Shown here piece by piece: positions 20,142 to 29,153 of a DNA stretch of 64,000 bases. The stretch comes from an uncultured Bacteroidales bacterium (GTDB lineage: Bacteria; Bacteroidota; Bacteroidia; Bacteroidales; UBA932): positions 34,576-98,575 of the forward strand of contig CAMKAJ010000004.1 of assembly GCA_946410455.1 (NCBI GenBank), given 5' to 3'. The notes beneath the pieces are model-generated. The model did not search any database. It had not been told where the DNA came from and saw only the letters and a program-made list of their open reading frames with translations. Position numbers and translations under genes: made by a program. How positions within the stretch are numbered: position 1 is the first letter of the stretch; each line of letters opens with the position of its first letter.

Positions 20142-20570
20142 ATGTACCAATTCAAAGAAGTGAAGCCGGGGACTTTTGTTTTGAGCCTCGATAACCATGT
20201 ACTGATTGCTGATGCGCTGGCAGCATTTTGCTCACAGAATAATATACTGGCCGGTACGGTAAACGGACTTGGGGCAGTTAATGAGGCGACGTTCCGCTTC
20301 TTGAATCCTCAGACCATGAAGTATGTTGATAAGACTTTCTCTGAGCAGATGGAAATCACCAACCTTACCGGAAACATCTCTCAGAAAGACGGAAAGCCTT
20401 ACCTCCACCTGCACATTACAGCAAGCCGCAGCGACTACAGCTGCATAGGAGGCCATTTGCTGAACGCCCGCATTAACGGCGCGTGCGAGCTGGTTGTAGA
20501 GAACTGGCCCGGAGCCACGATAGGCCGCAGGCTGGACGAGCAGACCGGACTTAACCTCTACGAGTTTTAG
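20142..20570 (+). CDS. PPC/DUF296-domain protein
   Basis: 'GTVNGLGAVNEATFRF', 'EITNLTGNISQKDGKPYLHLHITASR', 'GGHLLNARI' typical of the PPC (DUF296) domain. Confidence 0.85.
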   Translation: MYQFKEVKPGTFVLSLDNHVLIADALAAFCSQNNILAGTVNGLGAVNEATFRFLNPQTMKYVDKTFSEQMEITNLTGNISQKDGKPYLHLHITASRSDYSCIGGHLLNARINGACELVVENWPGATIGRRLDEQTGLNLYEF

Positions 20571-21943
20571 TTCACGAAGCTGGCAAAGTAGCCGGCAAAG
20601 AACACATTGGTGATAAGGTAGCCCACAATGGTAGCTACTATCACGCTTATCAGTCCAGGCATCATAAAGCTGTGATTCAGAAGGTACTTGCCTATCTTGG
20701 TAGTACCTGAACGGTCGAAGTTCACAGTAGCAATGTCGGAAGGATAGTTGGGTATGAAGAAATATCCGTACACGCTGGGCAGCACGCCAAGCAGCACCGG
20801 GCCTGCAATTCCCAGCTCGTATGCCAGCGGCAGCATGGCTACCACTACTGCGCCCTGCGAATTAATCAGCACAGACACCAAGAAGAACACGACGGCAATA
20901 GCCCAGGGGAAGTTAGTCACCAGACCCGTGAGCATGGCCTTCATCTCTTCCATATAATTACCAAAGTAAGTGTCTGCAAGCCAGGCAATTCCGTAGATTG
21001 CCACAACGGCTACCATGCCGGATTGCCACACAGCCCCGGCCACAGCCTTCTTGGGTGACGCCTTACAGAACATGATATTACAGGCGGCGGCCATGAGCAT
21101 GATAATCTGGATGCAGATATTCATCTTAGGCAGATTCACAGCCTTGGCAAGGGTGGTGCCGTCTGCGGTATGAATCATCTGCAAGAATGCAAAGGCAACG
21201 ATAACCAGGAGTGACGCAAGGAAAATGAATACCGACGCTTTTGCCTCCTTGGTAATCACCTTGTCGAGAGTGGTGGCTGAGCTGCCATACATGTATGCAA
21301 ATGCCTCAGGGTCAGCCTTGCGCTTGAGGAATTCGGGATCCTTGTCGAGGTCCTTCCCGCGCTTGTAAGATGCAAGTGCGGCGCACATCAGGCCTAATAC
21401 GCATGCGGGAATTGTTACCATCAGTACCTGAGGAATAGAAACCATGTAGCCGTTGGCGTTGGATATTGTCACGAAGGCCACAACTGCAGCTGCGATGGGC
21501 GAACAAGTGATACCGACCTGTGAGGCTACTGAAGCCACGCCGCAGGGGCGCTCAGGGCGTATTCCCTTTTTGAGCGCGATATCGCAGATGATTGGCATGA
21601 TTGTATAGACCACATGACCGGTGCCGACGAGTACGGTGAGAAAGAAAGTTACAAGCGGCCCCAGGAAGGTGATGTGGTCCGGGTGCTTGCGCAACATCTT
21701 TTCAGCAATCTGGATCATCCAGTCCATACCGCCGGAGGCCTGGAGGGTTCCGGCACATGTTACCGCTGCTATAATGATATAGATAACATCCGTCGGAGGA
21801 GTGCCCGGTTTGAGCCCGAAGCCAAATACCAAAATTGCCAGGCCGATGCCGGAAATAGCGCCGAGCGCCAGGCTGCCGTACCTTGAGCCCACATACAGGG
21901 CCGCCAGCACGATCAGCAGTTCAATGATCATCGTAATCGTCAT
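20567..21943 (-). CDS. Anaerobic C4-dicarboxylate transporter, DcuA/DcuB family
   Basis: Multispan membrane protein; 'GTGHVVYTIMPIICDIALKKGIRPERPCGVASVASQVGITCSPIAAAVVAF'. Confidence 0.9.
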   Translation of the reverse strand: MTITMIIELLIVLAALYVGSRYGSLALGAISGIGLAILVFGFGLKPGTPPTDVIYIIIAAVTCAGTLQASGGMDWMIQIAEKMLRKHPDHITFLGPLVTFFLTVLVGTGHVVYTIMPIICDIALKKGIRPERPCGVASVASQVGITCSPIAAAVVAFVTISNANGYMVSIPQVLMVTIPACVLGLMCAALASYKRGKDLDKDPEFLKRKADPEAFAYMYGSSATTLDKVITKEAKASVFIFLASLLVIVAFAFLQMIHTADGTTLAKAVNLPKMNICIQIIMLMAAACNIMFCKASPKKAVAGAVWQSGMVAVVAIYGIAWLADTYFGNYMEEMKAMLTGLVTNFPWAIAVVFFLVSVLINSQGAVVVAMLPLAYELGIAGPVLLGVLPSVYGYFFIPNYPSDIATVNFDRSGTTKIGKYLLNHSFMMPGLISVIVATIVGYLITNVFFAGYFASFVN

Positions 21944-21955
21944 ATCATGACTAAG

Positions 21956-23593
21956 TTAAAGCTCTTTAAATATATACTCGCCCTCTACGTTACCATTGCC
22001 GCTACAATACAAAATCCACCAGATAACCTGCAGCATGCTACAGTTATAATTCTCTCCGGCAACGGAAAAGTCTAATGAGAAATCGTTATTCATTACCACG
22101 TAACTCTCATCAGGGAATTTGCCAAAGGAATCAAATCCATCCTGCAACCAGTTTATGTCAAGCGGAATCTACCCGTAACCAGCCAGGTAGAACTCGCCCC
22201 TGGCATGGGTACCTATCTCCTCTCCGTCCTTTGACGGTATGAGCATCAAGATGGGTCTGGCCGGAATACCTTTGCACCGGACCAGGGACATCCAGACAAC
22301 GTGCATATTCCCACAATCGCCCGACATCCTTTGGACGATTTCGTCGATGGAGTTGCCGAAGTCGAAGATTTCATACTTAAAGTTCTGGGCTACAAAATTT
22401 GCACAGGCCCTGGCGTACTCCAGATGATTCCCGTTGGCTTTCTCCCACAGCCGGTCAGACCATTCAACTATCTTGGGGTGGGTTGGGTCCACTATCTTCA
22501 CCCACTTATCATCCACCATGGCCGTACACACAGATGTAAAGCGCTTGTATTCCGACGATTCCGTATCGTACGGAAGATTAGGCTCGGAAACAAGCTTTAC
22601 AGAGGTAGCAAAGGTGTAGAAGTCAACCGTATATCGGTGGTAAATGAATTCGCTTCCTGACGGCGGGAAGCCTGAGGTGCGGTAATCCATGAGGTATTTG
22701 AATCCGGTGTCGCTCGTACACAGCTTTGCCGTGCCGAAATCAGAGTTGGTTATTACCTGATACTGGTTTGTTTCCGGGTATGGCAGAATCATCAGGGTCA
22801 TGTCCAGTTTAACGCTGGAGTCGTAATATAGTTTATGCGCCTGCAAAATATTTGCACGGCGAACAAACTTTTTTGTGAACACATCTGCGTGCTGCTTGAT
22901 AAGTACGCTCTCAGTCTTGCCGGAACTGTAGGTCAGGCGGAGTTCGGCTTCCCGGTCTTTAGTCAGGCTGTTCGGCTCCGAGCTTAAGTCGAGCCGCACT
23001 TTTCCTGGACCGCCCGACTGGGGGCTGACGCTAAGCCAGGGAAGGTTGGTGCTGGCAGTCCAATCTTCTTCAACATCAATTACTACATATCCTGCACCGC
23101 CTTCGGCAAATGCATATCCGGGATCGTTATTGAATACGAATTTCGTCGAAGCCTCAAATACTTGCTGAGTTGCCGTTATGCTGGCGCTACCAGTAGCTGT
23201 GCCGAAGCAAGTAACCGAAATCTCGGTTGAGAGCGGCTCTAATCCGGTGTTGGGAGCGGCCTTAAGGGTTATCGTACTGCTGCCTTCCGAGCCAAAGTTT
23301 GGAGTAGCTACCAGCCAGCTAACGCCTGTAAAGACATTCCAGTCAGCATTACTCTCTATCACCAGCTGTACATTGCCTCCCGCCGGCGGCATTATCAGCT
23401 CTGACAACTGGGTGCCATCAATACTGTAGAAAGAGATAACTGCCTCCGGCTTCTGCGTGGGCTTTCCGGGATCAGTCCCTGGCGTATCTCCTCCAGGCCC
23501 ATTGTCGGGCTCCACAGGATTGCAGCACAGCGCAAAACATGCCAGTGCAAAGCCAGCGGCTAAAACTCGTAATCGTCTGAAGACAGGACCCAT
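21956..23593 (-). pseudogene. BACON-like plus transglutaminase-like lipoprotein interrupted by in-frame TAG at 22169..22171
   Basis: 22169..23602 and 21956..22147 are in the same frame, separated by one TAG: '...THARGEFYLAGYG*IPLDINWLQDGFDSFG...'. Catalytic Cys region 'SGDCGNMHVVWMSLVRCKGIPARPI'. Start placed at ATG 23593 because the track's TTG start overlaps a -7 box. Confidence 0.75.
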
Positions 23594-23599
23594 ATTGCG

Positions 23600-23607
23600 C
23601 AAATATA
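23600..23607 (-). promoter_or_regulatory. -7 box (TATATTTG) for the transglutaminase gene
   Basis: Reverse complement of CAAATATA; ends 6 nt before ATG at 23593. Confidence 0.5.
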
Positions 23608-23750
23608 CAAAACTTATGCAAATACTCCGTAATTGTTAGCGGGTACTTATGACGTTAATCGTCTTATTATTATAAAAATAAAAATGGTTTTATTCGCAAA
23701 CCGTATCCATATGTGTCTCCACATGCTGAATCTACGATAGTGCGTCCATC

Positions 23751-23875
23751 GCGTGGCCGGAGGTACATTAGCTTGTACCTCCGGCAGCATTCTGGGGCTT
23801 TTTTGCGGCCGGAGGTCCATCGGAATGTACCTCCGGCGACACTGCTGCTCCAGCCGTCCCACTTCGCTGCGGGGG
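23751..23875 (-). repeat. Intergenic double-hairpin repeat, copy B (inverted relative to A)
   Basis: Reverse complement of 19929..20053 with only a handful of mismatches over ~125 bp. Confidence 0.85.
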
Positions 23876-23930
23876 TAAGCGCGAAATCTGGCTTTATTGC
23901 TCCCGCCGTCCCACTTCGCTGCGGGGGTAG
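23851..23930. repeat. Direct repeat of ccgtcccacttcgctgcgggggta (two copies about 54 bp apart)
   Basis: 'gccgtcccacttcgctgcgggggta' occurs twice; a diverged inverted copy lies at the edge of repeat A. Confidence 0.7.
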
Positions 23931-23962
23931 GAATGAAATCCCGGCCTATGGGGTAGTCAAAA

Positions 23963-24045
23963 ACAGCCCCGGGACCGGTGTTTGGACCCTTACTGCAAAA
24001 ACCCTAGAAAACGCAGATTCAGATCTTCCACCGGTCCCGGGCTGT
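23963..24045 (-). terminator. Long inverted repeat with downstream T-run on minus strand; possible terminator of the dcw-gltX transcript or a mobile palindromic element
   Basis: acagccccgggaccggtg / caccggtcccgggctgt arms (one-base bulge) around a 48-nt loop; minus strand continues TTTTT after the distal arm. Confidence 0.45.
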
Positions 24046-24129
24046 CTAGAGCAAGCCACTAACTAACAGTAGCCGGGAGGGTAAGTCGGCAACGGGACCC
24101 GGAGCTTGTCCTAAGCCCGTGCCCCGTCA

Positions 24130-25647
24130 TTATAATAACCGCTCTTCGGCCCTGTGGAAGCGCAAAAGCGCCTCCTCCCGGCCTATGAAACGCATTATAT
24201 CAGCAATACCGAGCCCGCTGCCGGAGCCCGTAAACGCAAGGCGGATGCAATTCATCACCTTGCCCATGGGCCACTCTCTGGCCCGTATATATTCTTCCAT
24301 TTCGAGTGCGGAAGCTGTGGCTTGCAGGGCCTCGCGGGCCATGGCCACGTTCTCCGCCTTCCAGAATTTAGTAACATCCTTCTCTACATACTCCTCGGGG
24401 GCCTGGAACAGATACCAGGCAATGCCCCAGAAGTCGGAGACGAAGGTAGCCCTCTCTTTAATGAGCGCTACAACCTCGCGCACCATATCCTCAGAAGCGG
24501 AAACACCGTGAGAGGCAAGTTCCGGCATCCAAAGGGCGGCCAGCTCGGCGTCGCTGCGCTTACGCAGGTACTCTTTGTTGAACCACTTTGCCTTCTCCGG
24601 GTTGAACTTGGCTCCGGACCTGCCCACCTTCTCAAGAGAGAAAGCCTGCACAAGCTCGTCCATGCTGAAGAGCTCCTGCTCGGTCCCGGGATTCCAACCC
24701 AGCATGGCCAGAAGGTTCACGAAGGCATCGGGGAAGTATCCGTCTTCGCGGTATCCGCGAGACACAGTGCCGTCAGGTGCAGTCCACTTCAAAGGAAATA
24801 CAGGGAAACCCATCTTGTCGCCGTCTCGCTTGCTGAGTTTACCGTTACCTACGGGCTTGAGCAGCAGGGGAAGGTGTGCAAAGTGCGGCCTCTCCCAGCC
24901 GAATGCCTTGTAAAGCAGGTAGTGCAAGGGAAGGGACGGAAGCCATTCTTCGCCACGGATAACGTCACTGATCTCCATCAGATGGTCATCTACGATGTTT
25001 GCAAGGTGATAGGTGGGCAGTTCGTCGGCGCGCTTCCAGAGCACTTTGTCATCCAGCGTGGAGGTGTTAACCTCGATGTGGCCTCGAATCTTGTCGTCCA
25101 TCTCTACCATCTCGTCGGACGGCATGCAGAAGCGTACCGTCCAGTCTGTGCGCTCGGCAAGCAGCTTCTGCACCTCTTCTGCGGGCAGCGTAAGAGAGTT
25201 CTTGAGACCGCCGCGAGTGCTCGCATTGTAGATGAAAGTCTGCCCGGCACTCTCTGCATCGGCGCGCGCTTTTTCAAGCTCTTCTGCGCTGTCGAATGCA
25301 TAATAGGCATTGCCGCTCTCAACCAGCTGCTCGGCGTACTTGCGGTAGATCGCGCGGCGCTGCGACTGGCGGTAGGGCGCGTGCGGATTACGCTCGTCGG
25401 CCACTTCTGCCAGCTTGCCGGAGGCGTCCAGACCCTCGTCGGGGACTATGCCGCACCAGCGCAGCGATTCAATTATATATTCCTCCGTTCCGGGAACGAA
25501 GCGGTGGGAGTCTGTATCTTCTATACGGAGTATGAAGTCGCCTCCGTTCTTCTTGGCTATCAGATAGTTGTACAGGGCCGTGCGGACTCCGCCCATGTGC
25601 AGGGGCCCGGTAGGCGAGGGTGCAAATCTTACTCTTGTCTTTTTCAT
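24130..25647 (-). CDS. gltX: Glutamyl-tRNA synthetase
   Basis: 'VRFAPSPTGPLHMGGVRTALYNYLIAKK', 'KLSKRDGDKMGFPVFPL'. Confidence 0.97.
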   Translation of the reverse strand: MKKTRVRFAPSPTGPLHMGGVRTALYNYLIAKKNGGDFILRIEDTDSHRFVPGTEEYIIESLRWCGIVPDEGLDASGKLAEVADERNPHAPYRQSQRRAIYRKYAEQLVESGNAYYAFDSAEELEKARADAESAGQTFIYNASTRGGLKNSLTLPAEEVQKLLAERTDWTVRFCMPSDEMVEMDDKIRGHIEVNTSTLDDKVLWKRADELPTYHLANIVDDHLMEISDVIRGEEWLPSLPLHYLLYKAFGWERPHFAHLPLLLKPVGNGKLSKRDGDKMGFPVFPLKWTAPDGTVSRGYREDGYFPDAFVNLLAMLGWNPGTEQELFSMDELVQAFSLEKVGRSGAKFNPEKAKWFNKEYLRKRSDAELAALWMPELASHGVSASEDMVREVVALIKERATFVSDFWGIAWYLFQAPEEYVEKDVTKFWKAENVAMAREALQATASALEMEEYIRAREWPMGKVMNCIRLAFTGSGSGLGIADIMRFIGREEALLRFHRAEERLL

Positions 25648-26891
25648 GATCGTCTGATTGCGGGTATGTTTTCAAGGTCTGACATAGGGTCGCCGGCATC
25701 TACCAGCAAGACGGGCTTCTTCTCGGGGTCGAAGCGGAAAGCCCTCTGGTTGTCGGTAGAGCTGTAGCCTATGCGCACTACGGGAGAATCCTCAGACAAG
25801 CTGATACCCTTGGTGCTTGCGGCCTCGCTCTTGTCGTACTTGAAGTTGCGGGTAATCATAATGTAGTTGCCCATGTCTCTGCGGGACCCTACGATGTCTA
25901 TGAATTTGAGGCCGGTGACAATGGAGGTAATGTGTATCTGGTCGCCCACCTCGGGGTCTTCGTCCCAGATAAGGCCGCGCTTGAAGTTGTTGGCGCCTCC
26001 GGTGTAGCTGTCGATGCGGCGGTTTATCTCGGACATATCGTCCATGGTCAGGCCCTTCTCGTTCTTGCCTCCGGTGATGTTCACAAGCACGTTCTTGGCT
26101 GTCTTGAGGTCGAAGTCGTTGAGCAGGGGAGATTCGAAGGCCTGGCGCACTGCGTCCTCTACGCGGTTGGGACCGCTTCCCTCGCCGTATCCCATGAGCG
26201 CCATTCCGCTGTCTCTCATCATGGTGCTTACGTCCTCGAAGTCAACATTTATGAATCCGGGCTTCTGGATAATCTCAATGATGCCCTTTACGGCGGTGGT
26301 GAGCACCTCGTCAGCCTTGGGGAAGGCATCGTGGGTGAGGTGGTCGCCAAAGTGGTCGTAGAGCTTCTCGTTGTTGATAATGAGCAGCGAATCCACATTC
26401 TTCTCCAGCTCCTGGATGCCGTCTATGGCGCGGGACATGGCCCTGTCGCCCTCGTTCTTGAAGGGGAGAGTAACCACAGCTACCGTGAGTATGCCTTTCT
26501 CCTTGGCCATCTTGGCAATGATGGGAGTGGCCCCGGTGCCGGTGCCGCCGCCCATACCTGCCGTGATGAACAGCATCTTGGTGTCGCTGTCCAGAATGCA
26601 CTTTTCTATCTCGGCCTGGCTGTCGATGGCGGCGTTACGGCCCTTGATAGGGTTGGTGCCGGCGCCAAGCCCTGCGCCCATCTGAATCTTGGTGGGCACG
26701 GGACTGCACTCCAGTGCCTGCGAGTCTGTGTTGCAGACCACGAAACTGCAACCTTCGATACCGGTGCGGTACATGTAAGACACGGCGTTACAACCGCCTC
26801 CGCCGACTCCTATCACCTTGATGATAGCGTCTGACCTCTGCCAGTCGTTCGGAGTCGTGGTTTCCAGATCTATGTTAAAATCTTCGAACAT
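25644..26891 (-). CDS. ftsZ: Cell division protein FtsZ
   Basis: 'IGVGGGGCNAVSYM', 'AGMGGGTGTGATPIIAKMAKE', tubulin/FtsZ GTPase signature. Confidence 0.98.
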   Translation of the reverse strand: MFEDFNIDLETTTPNDWQRSDAIIKVIGVGGGGCNAVSYMYRTGIEGCSFVVCNTDSQALECSPVPTKIQMGAGLGAGTNPIKGRNAAIDSQAEIEKCILDSDTKMLFITAGMGGGTGTGATPIIAKMAKEKGILTVAVVTLPFKNEGDRAMSRAIDGIQELEKNVDSLLIINNEKLYDHFGDHLTHDAFPKADEVLTTAVKGIIEIIQKPGFINVDFEDVSTMMRDSGMALMGYGEGSGPNRVEDAVRQAFESPLLNDFDLKTAKNVLVNITGGKNEKGLTMDDMSEINRRIDSYTGGANNFKRGLIWDEDPEVGDQIHITSIVTGLKFIDIVGSRRDMGNYIMITRNFKYDKSEAASTKGISLSEDSPVVRIGYSSTDNQRAFRFDPEKKPVLLVDAGDPMSDLENIPAIRRS

Positions 26892-26892
26892 A

Positions 26893-28416
26893 TTATTTTC
26901 CTCCGTTATCTTCTCCCATATCGTCGTACAGGCCTGCGATGGTGTTCTCGAAGCCCTTTTCGAATACCTTCTCTACTTTCTTCCAGAAAACATGTATTCC
27001 GGTATTCTTATCTTTATTCTGGTTGGCCGGCTTGCTGACGCTGCGGCTGCGTCCGCCCTTGGGCTCCTTGACTATCTTTGTCTCTATCTCGTCTTTGTGG
27101 AACAGCAGGCCCTGGCCAGTAGTATCTACCTCAATGGGGCGTTCTTCGGGCTTGACTGCTTCCTTTATTTCTTCTTTAGCCTTAGGTTCTACCTTGACCT
27201 CCTGCCGGCTTTGCAGTGCGAATCCATGCTCGTCGATGCAGTTGAGGTAAGGGTCCATGGCTGCTTCGAGTACCAGGCCTACGGATGTGGCTGCTTCTGC
27301 CTCACCCAGCCCTGGATAACCGTCGGAAGTGAACTTGCGCGCCAGAGGGAAGCCCAGGCGTACGTTGTAGCCGGACATGTCCTTTACCAGGGTTACGAGG
27401 TTTGTGAGGTTGGCGCCACCGCCGGTAAGCACAACGCCGCAGCGCAGCCGGTCTGCATAGCCGCTTTCCTGAATAAGGAACAAAATGGCATTGATGATTT
27501 CCTTGGTGCGGGCAGTGATGATCTCCGACAAGTACTTGACAGGCAGGTTCTCGTAGGTACCGTTCTCCTCATCGTTGATTTGCAGTATCTTATCTCCAAG
27601 CGTCTGGAGTTTCTCGGGCAGGCAGGCGCCGAAGGCCAGCTTGATATTCTCTGCCAGGGCATCGTCGAATGCGCACTCAAGCCGTATATCTTTGGTGATG
27701 CTTTTGCCTCCGAAGGGAATGTAGCCGTAGTAACGCATGATGCCTCCCTGATAGATAGACAGCGAGGTAACGTCTGCGCCAATCTCAACCAGGGCAACGC
27801 CGTTGGATTTCTCGTCGCTCTTGAGCACGGCCTCGGCTACGGCAGTAGGAGTGAAGATGGCCTGGGCAAGGGCCACTCCGGCATCGCCGAGCATGATGTC
27901 GATATTGTTGGCTGCTTTTTTCTTGCCAACGAAAATCTTGAAATTACCGGAAAGCGTGCTGCTGTTGGTGCCTATCACGTCTTCGTCCTTTCCCATAACG
28001 TCGTCGGTAGAGAAAGACTGGGCCACCGCGCCGTAAATGAGCTCGTTGTCACTGTCGGACAGGGGATAGCTGTCCAGCGCGATGCTCCTCAGGGCGCTGA
28101 TTTCTTCTCCTTCGATGAGTGATGAAGGATTGCTGCGGTTGAGCCCGGCAGACGCAGTTTCCTGGTGAACGTTGTAGCGGGGGAGTCCCACTACTACCTG
28201 CATAATCTTAATCTGCAGCTCATCCTCTGCATCGGCAATTGCCTCGCGCAAAGGGCCGGCCGCCCTTCTGGGATTGAATACGCAATTGTAGCGCATTCCG
28301 TCCGAAGGCCTCTCCTTGTAGTAAAGGATCTGGATGTTCTCACCAGTGACTTTGGCGACGCACAGCGCCAGTTTGGAAGTGCCCAGATCCACTGTCGCTA
28401 TATATCTTTCCTGCAT
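26893..28416 (-). CDS. ftsA: Cell division protein FtsA
   Basis: Actin-like 'ATVDLGTSKLALCVAKV', 'VALVEIGADVTSLSIYQGG', 'GVVLTGGGANLTNL'; adjacent to ftsZ. Confidence 0.96.
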   Translation of the reverse strand: MQERYIATVDLGTSKLALCVAKVTGENIQILYYKERPSDGMRYNCVFNPRRAAGPLREAIADAEDELQIKIMQVVVGLPRYNVHQETASAGLNRSNPSSLIEGEEISALRSIALDSYPLSDSDNELIYGAVAQSFSTDDVMGKDEDVIGTNSSTLSGNFKIFVGKKKAANNIDIMLGDAGVALAQAIFTPTAVAEAVLKSDEKSNGVALVEIGADVTSLSIYQGGIMRYYGYIPFGGKSITKDIRLECAFDDALAENIKLAFGACLPEKLQTLGDKILQINDEENGTYENLPVKYLSEIITARTKEIINAILFLIQESGYADRLRCGVVLTGGGANLTNLVTLVKDMSGYNVRLGFPLARKFTSDGYPGLGEAEAATSVGLVLEAAMDPYLNCIDEHGFALQSRQEVKVEPKAKEEIKEAVKPEERPIEVDTTGQGLLFHKDEIETKIVKEPKGGRSRSVSKPANQNKDKNTGIHVFWKKVEKVFEKGFENTIAGLYDDMGEDNGGK

Positions 28417-29153
28417 ATTATTTGTTTGTTATATTTCAGGTTCACGCTTTTGTAGTAGCCCTGGTCTTTTGAGGGCTGAATATGAGTAAAGTACTTTCCC
28501 ATGCGCTCCAGCTTGCCGGCCAGCTCGTCGGGGAAGCCGATTATAAAACGCTCGCTCCCGTCTTTAAGGCGAAGCTCAAGGTCGCCGGCACTGTTCATGC
28601 TCAGCTTGTCCAGCCTGTCTTTCCACATCTTGCTGCCATCGAGCATCTCTACGAGACTTAGCACTCCTTCTACCCATTTGTCCCAATTGGGGTTCCCTGC
28701 AGAAGGAATGCTTCCCTCTATCATCGGTACTTCAGCAACATAATCTGTGTGCTGAGGGAAGATGAAGCCGGTGCGGTCTATGTAATAAACCTGCCCGTTG
28801 CGCATGAATCGCAGCACAGGTTTGCGCTGCACTACGCTCACGTGGAGCACTCCGTCGGGAGTGGTCCATGCTTCGCTCTTTTCCACCACGCTCTTCTGCT
28901 CCAGCAGCTGCTCCATGCGATAAAGGTCAAGACTGTCGAGGCGTACTCCGACGTAAGTCCCGTAGCGCTTGATTATCAGCTCTGTAACATCTTCCGGAGT
29001 AACAAATTTGTGCTCGTCCTTGATCTGTACGTCCAGACGGTCGCAAAGCACCTTTGCGCGCTCCCCGCCCGCCCACAGGCCAAGTGCCGCCAGCGCTGTT
29101 ATAAACAGCACCAGCGAAGTCCAGAAGACGGTTATGAGGAGTTTGCGTTTCAT
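28398..29153 (-). CDS. ftsQ: Cell division protein FtsQ/DivIB
   Basis: Single N-terminal TM, POTRA/FtsQ-like segment; position between murC and ftsA. Confidence 0.85.
   Translation of the reverse strand: MKRKLLITVFWTSLVLFITALAALGLWAGGERAKVLCDRLDVQIKDEHKFVTPEDVTELIIKRYGTYVGVRLDSLDLYRMEQLLEQKSVVEKSEAWTTPDGVLHVSVVQRKPVLRFMRNGQVYYIDRTGFIFPQHTDYVAEVPMIEGSIPSAGNPNWDKWVEGVLSLVEMLDGSKMWKDRLDKLSMNSAGDLELRLKDGSERFIIGFPDELAGKLERMGKYFTHIQPSKDQGYYKSVNLKYNKQIICRKDI

Noticed and set aside
24154-25767. 537-aa ORF antisense to gltX
   Set aside because: Mirror ORF of a clear aminoacyl-tRNA synthetase; no protein-like motifs.
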